From: Amycolatopsis viridis
GTDB lineage: Bacteria; Actinomycetota; Actinomycetes; Mycobacteriales; Pseudonocardiaceae
DNA length: 64,000 nt
Direction of reading: 5' to 3'
Assembly (NCBI RefSeq): GCF_011758765.1
Contig: NZ_JAANOU010000001.1
Coordinates: forward strand, 4,774,001 to 4,838,000
A program made the translations under genes and the position numbers. This document shows positions 26,894 to 36,954 of the stretch, piece by piece. Each line of letters starts with the position of its first letter. The stretch's first letter is position 1. The notes beneath the pieces are model-generated. The model worked only from the letters and a program-made list of their open reading frames with translations. It did not search any database and was not told the DNA's origin.

Positions 26894-27583
26894 CTAGCGG
26901 CCGACGCCGTACACGCCCCGGGCGTCGTCACGGATCACCTTGCCGAGCTGGAGCTCGACGACCCGGCGTCGCATGGAGTCCACGATGGAGTGGTCGTGCG
27001 TGGCCATCAGGACGGTGGTGCCGGTGCGGTTGATGCGCTCCAGCAACAGCATGATGTCCTGGCTGGTGTCGGGGTCGAGGTTCCCGGTGGGCTCGTCGGC
27101 CAGCAGCACGAGCGGCCGGTTGACGAACGCGCGGGCGATCGCCACGCGCTGCTGCTCACCGCCGGAGAGCTCGTGCGGCATCCGGTCGGCCTTCCCCTCC
27201 AGCCCGACCAGTTCGAGGACCTCCGGTACCACCTTCTTGATGGTGTGCTTCGGCTTGCCGATGACCTCGAGCGCGAACGCGACGTTCTCCGCGACGGTCT
27301 TGTTCCCGAGCAGCCGGAAGTCCTGGAAGACGCAGCCGATGGTCTGCCGCAGCCGGGGGACGCGGCGGCGGGCCATCTTGGCCACGTCGAAGTTGGACAC
27401 GAAGACCCGGCCCTTGGTGGGGACCTCCTCGCGCAGCAGCAGGCGCAGGAACGTCGACTTGCCGGACCCGGAGGGCCCGATCAGGAAGACGAACTCGCCC
27501 TTGTCCACGTCGACCGACACGTTCTCGAGCGCGGGACGTGTCGATGTCTTGTAGACCTTGGAGACACTGTCGAGCCGAATCAC
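26894..27583 (-). CDS. ftsE: Cell division ATP-binding protein FtsE
   Basis: 229-residue ABC ATPase partner of FtsX: Walker [11 protein letters not shown]-loop in [23 protein letters not shown] signature, Walker [15 protein letters not shown], and the ATHDH switch. Full length for the family. Follows prfB on the same strand and precedes ftsX and smpB, the conserved actinobacterial order. ATG at 27583. Confidence 0.97.
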   Translation of the reverse strand: MIRLDSVSKVYKTSTRPALENVSVDVDKGEFVFLIGPSGSGKSTFLRLLLREEVPTKGRVFVSNFDVAKMARRRVPRLRQTIGCVFQDFRLLGNKTVAENVAFALEVIGKPKHTIKKVVPEVLELVGLEGKADRMPHELSGGEQQRVAIARAFVNRPLVLLADEPTGNLDPDTSQDIMLLLERINRTGTTVLMATHDHSIVDSMRRRVVELQLGKVIRDDARGVYGVGR

Positions 27584-27646
27584 GGTGCGCCATCCTACCC
27601 ATCGGCCCCGTCAAGCCCCGGTTGGCCTATTGCCACGGCGCGGCGA

Positions 27647-28759
27647 TCACGCAGCGTTGACCTGCTTGCGCCAGCGGATCCCGGCCTCGAGGAAGTCGTC
27701 GATCTCGCCGTCCAGCACGGAGCTGGGGTTTCCGACCTCGTGCTCGGTGCGCAGGTCCTTCACCATCTGGTACGGGTGCAGAACGTAGTTGCGCATCTGG
27801 TTGCCCCAGCTGGAGCCGGAGTCCTTGAGGGCGTCGAGCTCGGCGCGCTCCTCCTCCTTCTTCTTCAGCAGCAGCTTGGCCTGGAGGACCTTGAGCGCGG
27901 CGGCCTTGTTCTGCAGCTGCGACTTCTCGTTCTGGCAGGACACGACGATGCCGGTGGGCAGGTGCGTGATGCGCACGGCCGAGTCGGTGGTGTTGACGCT
28001 CTGCCCGCCGGGGCCGGAGGAGCGGAACACGTCGACCCGGATGTCCTTCTCCGGGATCTCGACGTGGTCGACCTCCTCGACCTCGGGCAGCACCTCGACG
28101 TGCGCGAACGACGTCTGGCGGCGGCCCTGGTTGTCGAACGGCGAGATGCGGACGAGCCGGTGGGTGCCCTGTTCGACGGAGAGGGTGCCGTAGATGTAGG
28201 GGGCCGCGACCTTGAAGGTGGCCGACTTGATGCCGGCCTCTTCCGCGTAGGAGATGTCGTAGACATCGGTCGGGTAGCCGTGGCGTTCGGCCCACCGCAG
28301 GTACATCCGCAGCAGCATCTCGGCCCAGTCGGCGGCGTCGACCCCGCCGGCCTCCGCGCGGATGGTGACCACCGCGTTGCGGTCGTCGTACTCGCCGGAG
28401 AGCAGCGTGCGGACCTCGAGGGCGTCCACTTCGCGCGCGAGGCGGGTCAGCTCGGACTCGGCCTCGGCCTTGCTGGCGTTGTCACCCTCGGCCTCGGCGA
28501 GCTCGTGGAGCACCTCGAGGTCGTCCAGGCGCTGGCGCAGGTCGGTGACCCGGCGCAGCTCGGCCTGCCGGTGGGACAGCTGGCTGGTGACCTTCTGCGC
28601 GGCCTCCGGGTCGTCCCACAGGTTGGGGTTGGACGCCTGCTGTTCCAGGTCAGCCACCTGGGCGCGCAGGCCGTCGAGGTCCATGACGGACTCGACCTGC
28701 GTCAGCTTGCCGGCGAGGTCCTTCAGGTCGGCTGCGAAGTCACCACTCACAACCTTCAA
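27647..28759 (-). CDS. prfB: Peptide chain release factor 2
   Basis: 370 residues. The peptidyl-hydrolysis motif GGQ appears in [20 protein letters not shown]. The stop-codon recognition region has the RF2 SPF tripeptide ([11 protein letters not shown]). It reads UGA and UAA. The gene is one uninterrupted frame: the in-frame UGA with programmed +1 frameshift that regulates prfB in E. coli is absent. ATG at 28759. First gene of the prfB-ftsE-ftsX-smpB set. Confidence 0.97.
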   Translation of the reverse strand: MKVVSGDFAADLKDLAGKLTQVESVMDLDGLRAQVADLEQQASNPNLWDDPEAAQKVTSQLSHRQAELRRVTDLRQRLDDLEVLHELAEAEGDNASKAEAESELTRLAREVDALEVRTLLSGEYDDRNAVVTIRAEAGGVDAADWAEMLLRMYLRWAERHGYPTDVYDISYAEEAGIKSATFKVAAPYIYGTLSVEQGTHRLVRISPFDNQGRRQTSFAHVEVLPEVEEVDHVEIPEKDIRVDVFRSSGPGGQSVNTTDSAVRITHLPTGIVVSCQNEKSQLQNKAAALKVLQAKLLLKKKEEERAELDALKDSGSSWGNQMRNYVLHPYQMVKDLRTEHEVGNPSSVLDGEIDDFLEAGIRWRKQVNAA

Positions 28760-28821
28760 GGTTACGGCACGAGGCGCGGCCGGTTACGGGAACCGGCCGC
28801 TTGGTGCCTCGTGGCCGCCGG

Positions 28822-29322
28822 TCAGAGGGCGTTGACCGCGTCGACCAGCTTCAGCGCCCCGCGGACGCACTGCTGGCGGTACTCGGCGGTCGCCTTGCTG
28901 AGGGGGTCGTCGGCGGCCTTGACCGCGGCCTTGGCCTCGTCGAGTTCCGCCTGGTAGGCGGCCCGCGCCGTGTCGATCAGGGCGCCGCGCTGCTTGGCGG
29001 TGAGCGAGCCGGCGTGGACGAGGCGCAGGATCAGCGGGCTGCGGAAGTGGTCGGGACCGGCCTCGGAGGCCAGCCACGCCTTGAACGCCTTTTTCCCGGC
29101 GGCCGTGATCACGTACTGCTGGCTGGAGCGCGGTCCCTGCTTGCCGAGCCGGACGAGCCCTTCCTGAGCGAGGGCGGGCAGCTCACGGTAGACCTGGCTG
29201 CGGGTGACGCTGAAGAACGCCCCGAACCGCTCCTCCGCCGCCGCAACCAGCTGCCCCCCGGTGGCCGGACCGTCCTGGAGCAGGCCGAGCAGTGCCGCTG
29301 CTGTTGCATTGAGTTCAGACAC
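28822..29322 (-). CDS. PadR-family transcriptional regulator
   Basis: About 166 residues. The winged helix NATAAALLGLLQDGPATGGQLVAAAEERFGAFFSVTRSQVYRELPALAQEGLV is the PadR pattern, and the C-terminal helical part (KAAVKAADDPLSKATAEYRQQCVRGALKL) is the dimerisation domain. The GTG at 29322 is used; it lies immediately after GGAGGG, an unusually short spacing. An upstream GTG is also in frame. Upstream are TGTCCAC repeats (29354-29382) that may be its operator. The effector is unknown. Confidence 0.85.
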   Translation of the reverse strand: MSELNATAAALLGLLQDGPATGGQLVAAAEERFGAFFSVTRSQVYRELPALAQEGLVRLGKQGPRSSQQYVITAAGKKAFKAWLASEAGPDHFRSPLILRLVHAGSLTAKQRGALIDTARAAYQAELDEAKAAVKAADDPLSKATAEYRQQCVRGALKLVDAVNAL

Positions 29323-29432
29323 CCCTCCACGGTGCCACTTTTCCGCGGATCTGTCCACTGTGGTCAAGGACAATGTCCACAAAGGCCATTACCTTCCCCC
29401 GTCCGGCGCAACCGGCGGTGGACCAGGCGCAC

Positions 29433-29468
29433 GAAAACGGCCCGGTTCTGATGAACCGGGCCGTTTTC
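29433..29468 (-). terminator. Terminator of tRNA-fMet (left copy)
   Basis: Perfect 15-base stem GAAAACGGCCCGGTT / AACCGGGCCGTTTTC with a 6-base loop, 3 bases beyond the tRNA 3' end on the minus strand and followed by a short T-containing tract. Strong intrinsic terminator. Confidence 0.85.
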
Positions 29469-29471
29469 CAC

Positions 29472-29548
29472 TGGTAGCGGGGACAGGATTTGAACCTGCG
29501 ACCTCTGGGTTATGAGCCCAGCGAGCTACCGAGCTGCTCCACCCCGCG
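29472..29548 (-). tRNA. Initiator tRNA-fMet(CAT), left copy
   Basis: 77 nt including encoded CCA. 5' CGCGGGG with an unpaired first base (C1 against T72), the GGGCTCATAACCC anticodon arm carrying the three G-C pairs, and T-loop TTCAAAT. These are initiator-tRNA hallmarks; anticodon CAT. By eye the sequence is identical to the copy at 57665-57741 and in the same orientation. Confidence 0.97.
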
Positions 29549-29731
29549 TCGTGGACACCACTATACACACCCCGGGCAGCTCCTCCGCCCCACCCCCGAC
29601 CATCCCGAGTGGACGCCCCCGGGCACGCCCCGTGCCCACTCCCCCACCACCCGCAGTCCCGCCGGCTCACCCGTCCGGCGGCGCGCCGGCGGCACCGGCC
29701 CGCACCCGATCCGGGACGTGGGCAGCGACTC

Positions 29732-29745
29732 TGCAACCGATTGCA
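29732..29745. promoter_or_regulatory. LacI-type operator O1
   Basis: TGCAACCGATTGCA: perfect TGCAA/TTGCA arms as bound by LacI-family regulators. Identical to the site at 29854. The centres are 122 bases apart, a distance compatible with DNA looping. It lies well upstream of the promoter. Confidence 0.75.
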
Positions 29746-29821
29746 GCTCGGGCTCGGCAAACACCGCCGCACACCTCCCGCAGTGGCACAAGCGCGCTGA
29801 GTTGACGGGCTCTTGTGACGC

Positions 29822-29851
29822 TTGACGCACCATCGGACGCCCGCTTATGGT
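29822..29851 (+). promoter_or_regulatory. Predicted promoter of SDR/sugar ABC operon
   Basis: TTGACG (29822-29827) and TATGGT (29846-29851) with an 18-base spacer. The LacI operator begins 3 bases after the -10 element and so would cover the transcription start, giving a simple repression geometry. Confidence 0.5.
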
Positions 29852-29853
29852 TC

Positions 29854-29867
29854 TGCAACCGATTGCA
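29854..29867. promoter_or_regulatory. LacI-type operator O2
   Basis: TGCAACCGATTGCA, the same 14-mer as O1, 31 bases before the SDR start codon and immediately after the predicted -10 box. The likely regulator is the LacI protein at 56497-57528, the only LacI-family gene in the window. Confidence 0.8.
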
Positions 29868-29898
29868 AGCAACACCGACGAAACACAAGGAGACCGCA

Positions 29899-30678
29899 GT
29901 GACTGCTCGTCTGACGGATCGCACCATCGTGGTGACCGGCGCCGCCCGTGGCATCGGCGCCGGTATCGCGCACGCGATGGCGGCCGAGGGCGCGAACATC
30001 GTCGTGGTGGACCTCCTGGCCGAGGAGGCCGCGGAGACCGCCGAGCGCATCGTCAAGGACGGCGGGAAGGCGGTCTCCATCGCCGCCGACGTCACCAACC
30101 GCGAGCAGGTGCGCGCCGCGATCGACCTCGCCGTGTCGGAGTTCGGCCGGCTCGACGCCATGTTCAACAACGCCGGCGTCAACGACCCGCGCAACTGGCT
30201 CGACATCGACAAGGACAACTGGGACTTCATCACCGGCATCAACGGCTGGGGTGTCGTCGTCGGAACCCAGGAGGCCGCGAAGCAGTTCATCGCGCAGGGC
30301 AGCCCCGGCAAGATCATCAACACCGCCTCCATCGCCGGCCGCCAGGGCTACGCCGCCATCGGCCCCTACTGCGCGTCGAAGGCCGCGGTGATCTCCCTGA
30401 CCCAGTCCGCGGCCCGCGCGCTGGCCCCGCACAACATCACCGTGAACGGGTTCGCCCCCGGCGTCGTCGACACCCCGTTGTGGGTCGAGCTGGACAAGGC
30501 CCTGGACAACATCGGCAAGCCGGAGCTCAAGTTCGCGGGCATGGCCGCCGACATCCTCCTCGGCCGGCCGAGCCAGCCCGCCGACATCGCCCCGACCGCC
30601 ATCTTCCTCGCCGGCCCGGACTCGGACTACATCACCGGCCAGATCATTCCCATCGACGGCGGCATGATCCTCGTCTGA
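29899..30678 (+). CDS. SDR-family oxidoreductase (polyol/sugar dehydrogenase-like)
   Basis: 259-residue classical short-chain dehydrogenase: TGAARGIGAG cofactor loop, Asp after the second strand (VVVDLL), suggesting NAD preference, NNAG, catalytic Ser in NTASIAG, and YCASK. The C-terminal PSQPADIAPTAIFLAG...ITGQIIPIDGGM block is standard. The GTG at 29899 follows AAGGAG by 6 bases. First gene of the plus-strand operon with a GguAB-ChvE-type importer, so oxidation of the imported sugar or polyol, or its reduction, is likely. Substrate not determinable. Confidence 0.88.
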   Translation: MTARLTDRTIVVTGAARGIGAGIAHAMAAEGANIVVVDLLAEEAAETAERIVKDGGKAVSIAADVTNREQVRAAIDLAVSEFGRLDAMFNNAGVNDPRNWLDIDKDNWDFITGINGWGVVVGTQEAAKQFIAQGSPGKIINTASIAGRQGYAAIGPYCASKAAVISLTQSAARALAPHNITVNGFAPGVVDTPLWVELDKALDNIGKPELKFAGMAADILLGRPSQPADIAPTAIFLAGPDSDYITGQIIPIDGGMILV

Positions 30679-30723
30679 CGAGGACGTCCGGCCCCACTTC
30701 TCGCCTTCGGAAACGGACAGTCC

Positions 30724-32265
30724 ATGACGACCTCACCACAGCCCGTGCTCGAGATGCGGGGCATCACCAAAGCGTTCGGCAGCGCCCTCGCGCTCGGCGG
30801 CGTGTCCTTCGACGTGCTGCCCGGCGAAGTGCACGCGCTCTGCGGCGAGAACGGCGCCGGCAAGTCCACCCTGATGAAGGTCCTGAGCGGGGTTTACCCG
30901 CACGGGACCTACGACGGCGAGATCTGGTTCGAGGGCGAGCTCCTCCAGCTCAAGGACCTGCGCGACAGCGAGCGCCACGGCATCGTCATCATCCACCAGG
31001 AGCTGGCGCTGAGCCCGCACATGTCGATCGCCGAGAACATCTTCCTCGGCAACGAGCGGCGCGGGCGGTTCGGCCTGATCGACTGGAACAGGACCAAACG
31101 CGAAGCCGCGGCCCTCCTCGACCGGGTGGGTCTGCGCGAGGACGTCAGCGCCCCCGTCTCCGGACTCGGCGTCGGCAAGCAGCAGCTGGTCGAGATCGCC
31201 AAGGCGCTGTCGAAGGAGGTCAGGCTCCTCATCCTCGACGAGCCGACCGCAGCCCTGAACGACGAGGACTCCCAGCACCTGCTGAACCTGGTCGTCGAGC
31301 TGAAGAAGCACGGCATCGCGTCGGTCATCATCAGCCACAAGCTGAACGAGATCGAACAGATCGCCGATCGGGTGACCGTCATCCGGGACGGCCGGGTCGT
31401 CGAGACCCTCGACGCCACGGACGTCACCGAGGACCGCATCATCGTCGGGATGGTGGGGCGCGACATGGAGCACCGTTATCCGGAGCGCCCCGCCAAGCAA
31501 CTCGGGCCGTCCGTGCTGCGCGTCGAGGACTGGACGGTGTACGACAGCGTGGACCCCACCCGGAAGGTCATCGACTCGGCCAGCTTCGAGGTCCGGGCCG
31601 GCGAGATCCTCGGCGTCTGCGGCCTGGTCGGGTCCGGGCGCACCGAGCTCGCCATGAGCCTGTTCGGTCACGCGTTCGGCAGCAACATCACCGGCAGAAC
31701 CTGGGTCAACGGCCGCGAGGTCACGATGAAGACCGTTCGCCAGGCCATCGACCACGGCCTGGCCTACGCGACCGAGGACCGCAAGGCGCTCGGCCTCAAC
31801 ATGATCGACGACATCCGCCGCAACATCACCCTCGCGTCCTTGAACAAGGTTACCACACGCGGACTCCTCGACGAGCGCAAGGAAATCGGGGTGGCCAAGG
31901 GCTTCCGGGACTCCATGAACATCAAGGCCCCCTCGGTGTTCGCGGAAGCCGGCCACCTCAGCGGCGGCAACCAGCAGAAGGTCGTCCTCAGCAAGTGGAT
32001 CTTCGCCGATCCCGACGTCCTCATCCTCGACGAGCCGACCCGCGGGATCGACGTCGGCGCCAAGTACGAGATCTACAACATCATCCACGAGCTGGCCCGC
32101 AACGGTAAGGCGATCCTCGTCGTCTCCTCCGAACTCCCGGAGCTTCTCGGAATCGCAGACCGAATCATGGCCGTATGTGAAGGCCGCATCACCGGCGACC
32201 TCCCTGTCGAAAGCGCAAACCCGGAAAGCCTGATGCGGCTCATGACCCTGGAGAAAGCACGATGA
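30724..32265 (+). CDS. gguA: Multiple-monosaccharide ABC importer, ATP-binding protein (GguA/MmsA-like)
   Basis: 513 residues with two fused ABC modules, as in sugar importers of the CUT2 class. First module: Walker [35 protein letters not shown]. Second module: [35 protein letters not shown]. The insertion [16 protein letters not shown] after the first P-loop is characteristic of the GguA/MmsA (ChvE-partner) subgroup. It energises uptake by the permease that follows (ATGA overlap). Preceded by the SDR gene at 45 bases. Confidence 0.92.
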   Translation: MTTSPQPVLEMRGITKAFGSALALGGVSFDVLPGEVHALCGENGAGKSTLMKVLSGVYPHGTYDGEIWFEGELLQLKDLRDSERHGIVIIHQELALSPHMSIAENIFLGNERRGRFGLIDWNRTKREAAALLDRVGLREDVSAPVSGLGVGKQQLVEIAKALSKEVRLLILDEPTAALNDEDSQHLLNLVVELKKHGIASVIISHKLNEIEQIADRVTVIRDGRVVETLDATDVTEDRIIVGMVGRDMEHRYPERPAKQLGPSVLRVEDWTVYDSVDPTRKVIDSASFEVRAGEILGVCGLVGSGRTELAMSLFGHAFGSNITGRTWVNGREVTMKTVRQAIDHGLAYATEDRKALGLNMIDDIRRNITLASLNKVTTRGLLDERKEIGVAKGFRDSMNIKAPSVFAEAGHLSGGNQQKVVLSKWIFADPDVLILDEPTRGIDVGAKYEIYNIIHELARNGKAILVVSSELPELLGIADRIMAVCEGRITGDLPVESANPESLMRLMTLEKAR

Positions 32266-33497
32266 GCGCGACCCTGTCCAAAGACGAGCAGAGCACGCCG
32301 GCGCCCCTGGTGGGCATCGAGGAGCGCCGGCGCGTGAACCCGCTCGTCGCCGCCCTGTCACGCAACAGCATGTTCGTGGCCCTGGCCGCGGTGATCGTGG
32401 TGTTCACCCTCACGACTGACGGTGTCATCGTGCGGAACCAGAACGTCTCCAACGTCATCGTCCAGAACGGCTACATCCTCATCCTCGCCATCGGCATGGT
32501 GATGGTGATCGTCGGCGGGCACATCGACCTGTCCGTCGGATCACTGGCCGGGTTCGTCGGCTCGGTGTCCGCAGTACTGATGGTGAACCACCACGTGCAC
32601 TGGGGACTGGCGGTCGTCCTGTCCCTGGTCATCGGCGCGGCCGCCGGAGCGTTCCAGGGGTTCTGGATCGCCTACGTGGGCGTCCCGTCCTTCATCGTCA
32701 CCCTGGCCGGGATGCTCACCTTCCGCGGCCTGACGCTCATGGTCATCGGCCCGACGAACATCGGGTCGTTCCCGGAGGGCTTCACGAAGTTCGGCTCCGG
32801 CTACCTGGGCAACCCGCACCCGGGCAAGGGCGTCGACGTCCTGACCGTCATCCTCACCGTGCTCCTCGTGGCCGCCATCGTCGTGACCCGCGTCCGCGGG
32901 CGCCTCGGGAAGAAGTCGCACGGCGAGCCCGTCGGTTCCCCGATCCCGTTCGTCCTCGGCCTGATCGCGCTCAGCGCGGCCGTCTTCGCGCTCGGCTGGG
33001 CGCTGGCGAGCTACCGCGGCACCCCGATGGTCCTGGTCATCCTCCTCGTGCTGGCCGCGGCGTACACCCTCATCGCCAAGCGGACCTCGCTGGGCCGGTA
33101 CATCTACGCCGTCGGCGGCAACCGCCGCGCGGCCGAGCTGAGCGGGATCAACGCGAAGCGGATCGTCTTCTTCCTCTTCGTGAACATGGGCCTGCTGGCC
33201 GCGCTGGCCGGCCTCGCGTTCACCGCCCGGCTGAACCTGGCGTCCTCCGCGGGCGGCTCCGGGTTCGAACTCGAGGCCATCGCCGCGGCCTTCGTCGGCG
33301 GCGCCGCCGTCCAGGGTGGCATCGGCACCATCAGCGGAGCCATCATCGGCGGCCTCACCATCGGTGTGATCAACAACGGCATGTCGATCATGGGCCTCGG
33401 TGCCCAGTGGCAGCAGGCCGTCCTCGGGCTGGTTCTGCTCGTCGTCGTCGCCTTCGACTTCTGGAACAAGAAGCGACGCGGTCGCCAGAGCGTCTGA
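32262..33497 (+). CDS. gguB: Multiple-monosaccharide ABC importer, permease (GguB/MmsB-like)
   Basis: 411-residue polytopic membrane protein with about ten helices. The conserved CUT2 permease motif [16 protein letters not shown] appears near residue 90 and [13 protein letters not shown] in the cytoplasmic coupling region. The longer loop with [16 protein letters not shown] and the length over 400 residues match GguB rather than RbsC. ATG overlaps the ATPase stop by 4 bases. Confidence 0.92.
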   Translation: MSATLSKDEQSTPAPLVGIEERRRVNPLVAALSRNSMFVALAAVIVVFTLTTDGVIVRNQNVSNVIVQNGYILILAIGMVMVIVGGHIDLSVGSLAGFVGSVSAVLMVNHHVHWGLAVVLSLVIGAAAGAFQGFWIAYVGVPSFIVTLAGMLTFRGLTLMVIGPTNIGSFPEGFTKFGSGYLGNPHPGKGVDVLTVILTVLLVAAIVVTRVRGRLGKKSHGEPVGSPIPFVLGLIALSAAVFALGWALASYRGTPMVLVILLVLAAAYTLIAKRTSLGRYIYAVGGNRRAAELSGINAKRIVFFLFVNMGLLAALAGLAFTARLNLASSAGGSGFELEAIAAAFVGGAAVQGGIGTISGAIIGGLTIGVINNGMSIMGLGAQWQQAVLGLVLLVVVAFDFWNKKRRGRQSV

Positions 33498-33543
33498 GCC
33501 CGCCTCCACCCGCTGCCGTTCGGGGGCGGCGCGCAGCCCTCGC

Positions 33544-33557
33544 TGCAAACGACTGAA
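33544..33557. promoter_or_regulatory. Weak LacI-type operator candidate upstream of chvE-like gene
   Basis: TGCAAACGACTGAA keeps the left half and centre (TGCAAnCG) of the operator seen elsewhere in the segment, but the right half is degenerate. It sits 13 bases before the GTG of the binding-protein gene. Could be chance. Confidence 0.3.
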
Positions 33558-33570
33558 AGGTACAAGGTCC

Positions 33571-34671
33571 GTGAAAAAGATCCTTCTGGCCGTCCTCGGC
33601 CTGGCGCTCACCGCAGCGCTCGCCGCGTGTGGCGGGGGCGCATCCGGCTCCGGTGGCAGCGGAACCATCGGCATCCTGATGCCCAGCACCACCAACGCCC
33701 GCTGGCAGATCGAAGCCAACCAGATGAGCGCCACCCTCAAGGAGCGCGGTTACGACACGTCGGTCCAGTTCGCCAACGACGACGCGCCGACCCAGGTGTC
33801 CCAGCTCGAGGACATGGTCACCAAGGGTGTCAAGGCCCTCATCGTGGTGGCGGTCGACGGCAAGGCCCTCGGCGGCCCGCTCGCCGACGCCAAGGCGAGC
33901 AACATCCCGGTGGTCGCCTACACCCGGCTCCTGCAGAAGACCGACGCCGCCGACTTCTACACGACGTTCGACTACAAGAAGTACGGCGCGCTGAGCGGCA
34001 CCGCCATCCTCCAGCGCCTGGGCATCCAGGACAAGGACGGCAAGGACACCGGCAACAAGGGCCCGTTCAACATCGAGATCGTCAACGGCAGCCCGACCGA
34101 CTCGGTGGCCTACGACATGTGGGAGGGGTACCGGGCGACCATCCAGCCCTACGTCGACAACGGCACCCTGCGCGTCCTCTCCGGGCAGACCACCTTCGAC
34201 CAGTCCGCCACGCTGAACTGGAACCCGGAAACCGCCCAGAAACGCATGGAGAACATCGTCACCAAGACCTACTCCGGCGGCGCCAAGCTCGACGCCGTCT
34301 GGGTGCCCTACGACGGCCTGACCCGGGGTGTCATCTCGGCCCTCACCGGCTCCGGCTTCAGCCCGGGCAGCGACCGCTGGCCGCTGCTCACCGGTGGCGA
34401 CGCCGAGGTGGACTCGGTCAAGGCGATCCTCGCCGGACAGCAGTACTCGACCGTGTACCTGGACTACAAGGCACTGGCCAAGGGCACCGCCGACCTCGTC
34501 GCCGACAAGCTCGAAGGCAAGGGCTTCCCGAAGGCCGACACCGAGTACGACAACGGCACCACGAAGGTCCCGGCCAAGCTCTTCGACCTGAGCCTGGTGC
34601 GCAAGGACGACGTGAAGCCGGTCCTGGTCGACCGGGGCTTCTACACCGCCGACCAGATCGGCCTCAAGTAG
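33571..34671 (+). CDS. chvE: Sugar-binding lipoprotein, ChvE-like
   Basis: 366 residues. Lipoprotein signal peptide VKKILLAVLGLALTAALAAC with lipobox LAAC (Cys near residue 20), then a periplasmic-binding-protein fold starting TIGILMPSTTNARWQIEANQ. EIVNGSPTDSVAYDMWEGY and AVWVPYDGLTRGVISAL are characteristic of ChvE/XylF-type binding proteins. Delivers a monosaccharide to the preceding GguAB-like transporter. GTG at 33571; the longer frame from 33400 is the shadow of the permease end. A strong hairpin terminator follows. Confidence 0.9.
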   Translation: MKKILLAVLGLALTAALAACGGGASGSGGSGTIGILMPSTTNARWQIEANQMSATLKERGYDTSVQFANDDAPTQVSQLEDMVTKGVKALIVVAVDGKALGGPLADAKASNIPVVAYTRLLQKTDAADFYTTFDYKKYGALSGTAILQRLGIQDKDGKDTGNKGPFNIEIVNGSPTDSVAYDMWEGYRATIQPYVDNGTLRVLSGQTTFDQSATLNWNPETAQKRMENIVTKTYSGGAKLDAVWVPYDGLTRGVISALTGSGFSPGSDRWPLLTGGDAEVDSVKAILAGQQYSTVYLDYKALAKGTADLVADKLEGKGFPKADTEYDNGTTKVPAKLFDLSLVRKDDVKPVLVDRGFYTADQIGLK

Positions 34672-34684
34672 TAGGTCACCACTG

Positions 34685-34726
34685 CGGTTGTGGGCCGTCG
34701 GCGAAGCGCCCGGCGGCCCACAACCG
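34685..34726. terminator. Bidirectional hairpin terminator
   Basis: CGGTTGTGGGCCG (34685-34697) pairs with CGGCCCACAACCG (34714-34726), extended inward by three more pairs. It lies between the converging chvE-like gene and the lipoate ligase-like gene and can serve both. Confidence 0.75.
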
Positions 34727-34743
34727 TGTGCGCGGTTGCGGGG

Positions 34744-35481
34744 TCACACGAGGTGGCGCGGCACCAGGTCTTCCGCGGCTGCGAGGGTGCTGCTCTCGAA
34801 CGGGGTGGCCGGCCGGGAGTCCACGCCGTGCGCGACCCGGATCCGGCGCTCGACCTCGGCCACTCCGCAGCCGGGAACCTCGTCCGCGACCGAGCCGACG
34901 GTACGCGGATCGAACGGCAGGTCGAGAGCGGCGTAGACGTCGGTCAGCACACGCCGGAGGGGCTCGGCGTCGTCGATGACGATCAGCGCGCTGAACAGCC
35001 ACCCGTTGCGCACGACGCGCTGCGCCGTGCCGACGAGCTTCACGACCGAACGGGCGTTGACGCTGTGCTCCCCCGCGCAGTACTCACCGGGGACGGGACC
35101 GACCCGGGCATCGACACCCAGCTCGCGCAGGGCGGTGGCGTAGCGGTCACCGAAGCGCGCGAACCGGTCGTTCAGACCCGCCGCGGCAGGCACCTGCCGG
35201 CACACGTGGTCGACCACGAGGGCGTTGCCGGTGTAGGCCACGGCCCGGCCACCGACACCGCGCACGCTCGTCTCGAACCCCGCCGCGGCGGCCGACTCGA
35301 CCGCGGCCCGGAACCCGGGGCGGTGCGTGTCGCGCCGGCCGAACACGACCGCCGGGCCGGCGGGGCGGTAGATGCGGAGCGTCTCCGGGACCTCACCGGC
35401 AGCGGCCTGCCGCAGCAGGGCGGACGTGACCGCGAGCTCCGCGGCCTCCGAAGCACCGGCCCTGCCGGCGTGCAACCGCAT
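34744..35481 (-). CDS. Lipoate-protein ligase A-like / BPL-LplA catalytic domain protein
   Basis: 245 residues of the biotin/lipoate ligase fold. Recognisable: RIYRPAGPAVVFGRRD at the start of the domain, RGVGGRAVAYTGNALVVD (equivalent of the RRxxGGG lipoate/ATP site), and VNARSVVKLVGTAQRVVRNGWL with the probable catalytic Lys. It would attach lipoate, or octanoate, to the E2 encoded two genes upstream. It is the last gene of the E1-E2-E3 minus-strand unit, 65 bases after E3, so a dedicated lipoylation enzyme is inferred. Confidence 0.8.
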   Translation of the reverse strand: MRLHAGRAGASEAAELAVTSALLRQAAAGEVPETLRIYRPAGPAVVFGRRDTHRPGFRAAVESAAAAGFETSVRGVGGRAVAYTGNALVVDHVCRQVPAAAGLNDRFARFGDRYATALRELGVDARVGPVPGEYCAGEHSVNARSVVKLVGTAQRVVRNGWLFSALIVIDDAEPLRRVLTDVYAALDLPFDPRTVGSVADEVPGCGVAEVERRIRVAHGVDSRPATPFESSTLAAAEDLVPRHLV

Positions 35482-35546
35482 ACGACCCTGCCTACCAGAT
35501 GATCAGGGCCAGGACACGCACCGGGCCGGGGGCCGGCCCGGTGACC

Positions 35547-36914
35547 TCAACCATGGGCGTGCAGGGGTTTCCCGGACAGCGCGAGGGCGGCTTCGCCGAG
35601 CGCTTCGTTCTGGGTGGGGTGCGCGTGCACGAAGCGGGCGACGTCGCCGGGGAGGGCTTCCCAGTTGACCACCAGCGCCGCCTCGCCGACCTGCTCGCTC
35701 ATCCGCGCGCCGATCATGTGCACGCCGACGATCGGGCCGTCCGGCTCGCGCACCAGCTTCACGAACCCGCTGGTGCCGAGCATCTGGCTCTTGCCGTTGC
35801 CGGCCAAGCCGTACTCGAGGGTTTCGACCTCGCCGAACTGCTCGCGCGCCTGGGACTCGGTGAGACCGACGGAGGCGATTTCGGGCTCGCAGTAGGTGAC
35901 GCGCGGGATGGTGTGGTCCTCGACCGGCGGCGGGTTCAGTCCGGCGATCTCCTCGGCCACGAAGATGCCGTGCGCGAAGCCGCGGTGCGCCAGCTGGAGG
36001 CCGGCGACCAGATCGCCGACCGCGTACACGTGCGGCACCGAGGTGCGCAGCCGCTCGTCGGTCGCCACCCAGCCGCGGTCCAGTTCGATGCCGTTCTCCT
36101 CGTACCCCAGCCCGGCCGACACCGGCCCGCGGCCCACCGCGACGAGGACGAGATCGGCGGGGATCGTGTCGCCGTTTTCCAGGCTCACCAGCACGCCGTC
36201 GCCGGTCTGCTGGACGCTGCTGAAGCGGGTGCCGGTGCGGAAACCGATGCCACGCTTGCGGAACGCGCGCTGGAGCTGCCTGCCGATGGCCGGGTCCTCC
36301 AGCGGGACCAGCGACGGAAGTGCCTCGATGATCGTGACCTCGGCGCCGAAGGACCGCCACACGGACGCGAACTCGACGCCGATGACGCTGCCGCCGATGA
36401 TGACGACGCTGGCCGGGACCTCGGTGAGCCGGAGCGCGTCGTCGCTGGTGATGACGCGGCCACCGATCTCCAGACCGGGCAGGGTGCGCGCGGTGGAGCC
36501 GGTCGCGAGGACGAGGTCGGTGCCGGTGTAGCGTTCCCCGCCCACGTCCACGGTGGTCGGCCCGGCCAGCGTCCCCGCACCCGGGACCAGGGTGATCCCG
36601 CCCGCCTTCACCAGCCCCTGCAGGCCCTGGTACAGGCGGGCGACGACCCCGTCCTGGAACGCGTTGACACCGGCCATGTCGATGCCCTCGAAGGACGTCC
36701 GGACGCCGTGCGCGGAACCGGCGCGCGCGGCGTCGGCGAGCTCGGCCGCGTGCAGCAGCGCCTTGGTCGGCACGCAGCCGCGGTGCAGGCAGGTGCCGCC
36801 GAGCCGGTCCCGCTCGATGAGCGCGACCGACCGGCCGAGCTGGGCGGCGCGCAGCGCGGTCGCGTAGCCACCGCTGCCACCGCCGAGGACGACGACGTCG
36901 AAGTCGTGGGTCAT
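35547..36914 (-). CDS. lpdA: Dihydrolipoyl dehydrogenase (E3)
   Basis: 455-residue FAD-dependent disulfide oxidoreductase. FAD-binding GGGSGGYATALRAAQLG, redox-active Cys pair in GGTCLHRGCVPTKALL, NAD-binding GGSVIGVEFASVW, second FAD motif VYAVGDLV, and the C-terminal active-site HAHPTQNEALGEA with the catalytic His-Glu. It reoxidises the dihydrolipoyl arm of E2 with NAD+. Encoded directly after E2 (40 bases) in the same unit. Confidence 0.95.
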   Translation of the reverse strand: MTHDFDVVVLGGGSGGYATALRAAQLGRSVALIERDRLGGTCLHRGCVPTKALLHAAELADAARAGSAHGVRTSFEGIDMAGVNAFQDGVVARLYQGLQGLVKAGGITLVPGAGTLAGPTTVDVGGERYTGTDLVLATGSTARTLPGLEIGGRVITSDDALRLTEVPASVVIIGGSVIGVEFASVWRSFGAEVTIIEALPSLVPLEDPAIGRQLQRAFRKRGIGFRTGTRFSSVQQTGDGVLVSLENGDTIPADLVLVAVGRGPVSAGLGYEENGIELDRGWVATDERLRTSVPHVYAVGDLVAGLQLAHRGFAHGIFVAEEIAGLNPPPVEDHTIPRVTYCEPEIASVGLTESQAREQFGEVETLEYGLAGNGKSQMLGTSGFVKLVREPDGPIVGVHMIGARMSEQVGEAALVVNWEALPGDVARFVHAHPTQNEALGEAALALSGKPLHAHG

Positions 36915-36954
36915 GATCTCTCCTGGCCTGTCGGGGTCGTGGGTCGCGGCCGGG

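Larger units (their letters stand above)
29549..29898. other. Intergenic region with LacI-regulated promoter
   Basis: 350 bases between the tRNA and the SDR gene, without a convincing gene. It holds two LacI-type operators (29732-29745, 29854-29867) and a plausible sigma-70-like promoter between them. The remainder (29549-29700) is C-rich with no recognisable structure. Confidence 0.7.

Noticed and set aside
28700..28759. Programmed frameshift in prfB
   Set aside because: The frame is continuous from the ATG and no in-frame TGA with a CTTTGA-like slippery site is present near the start.
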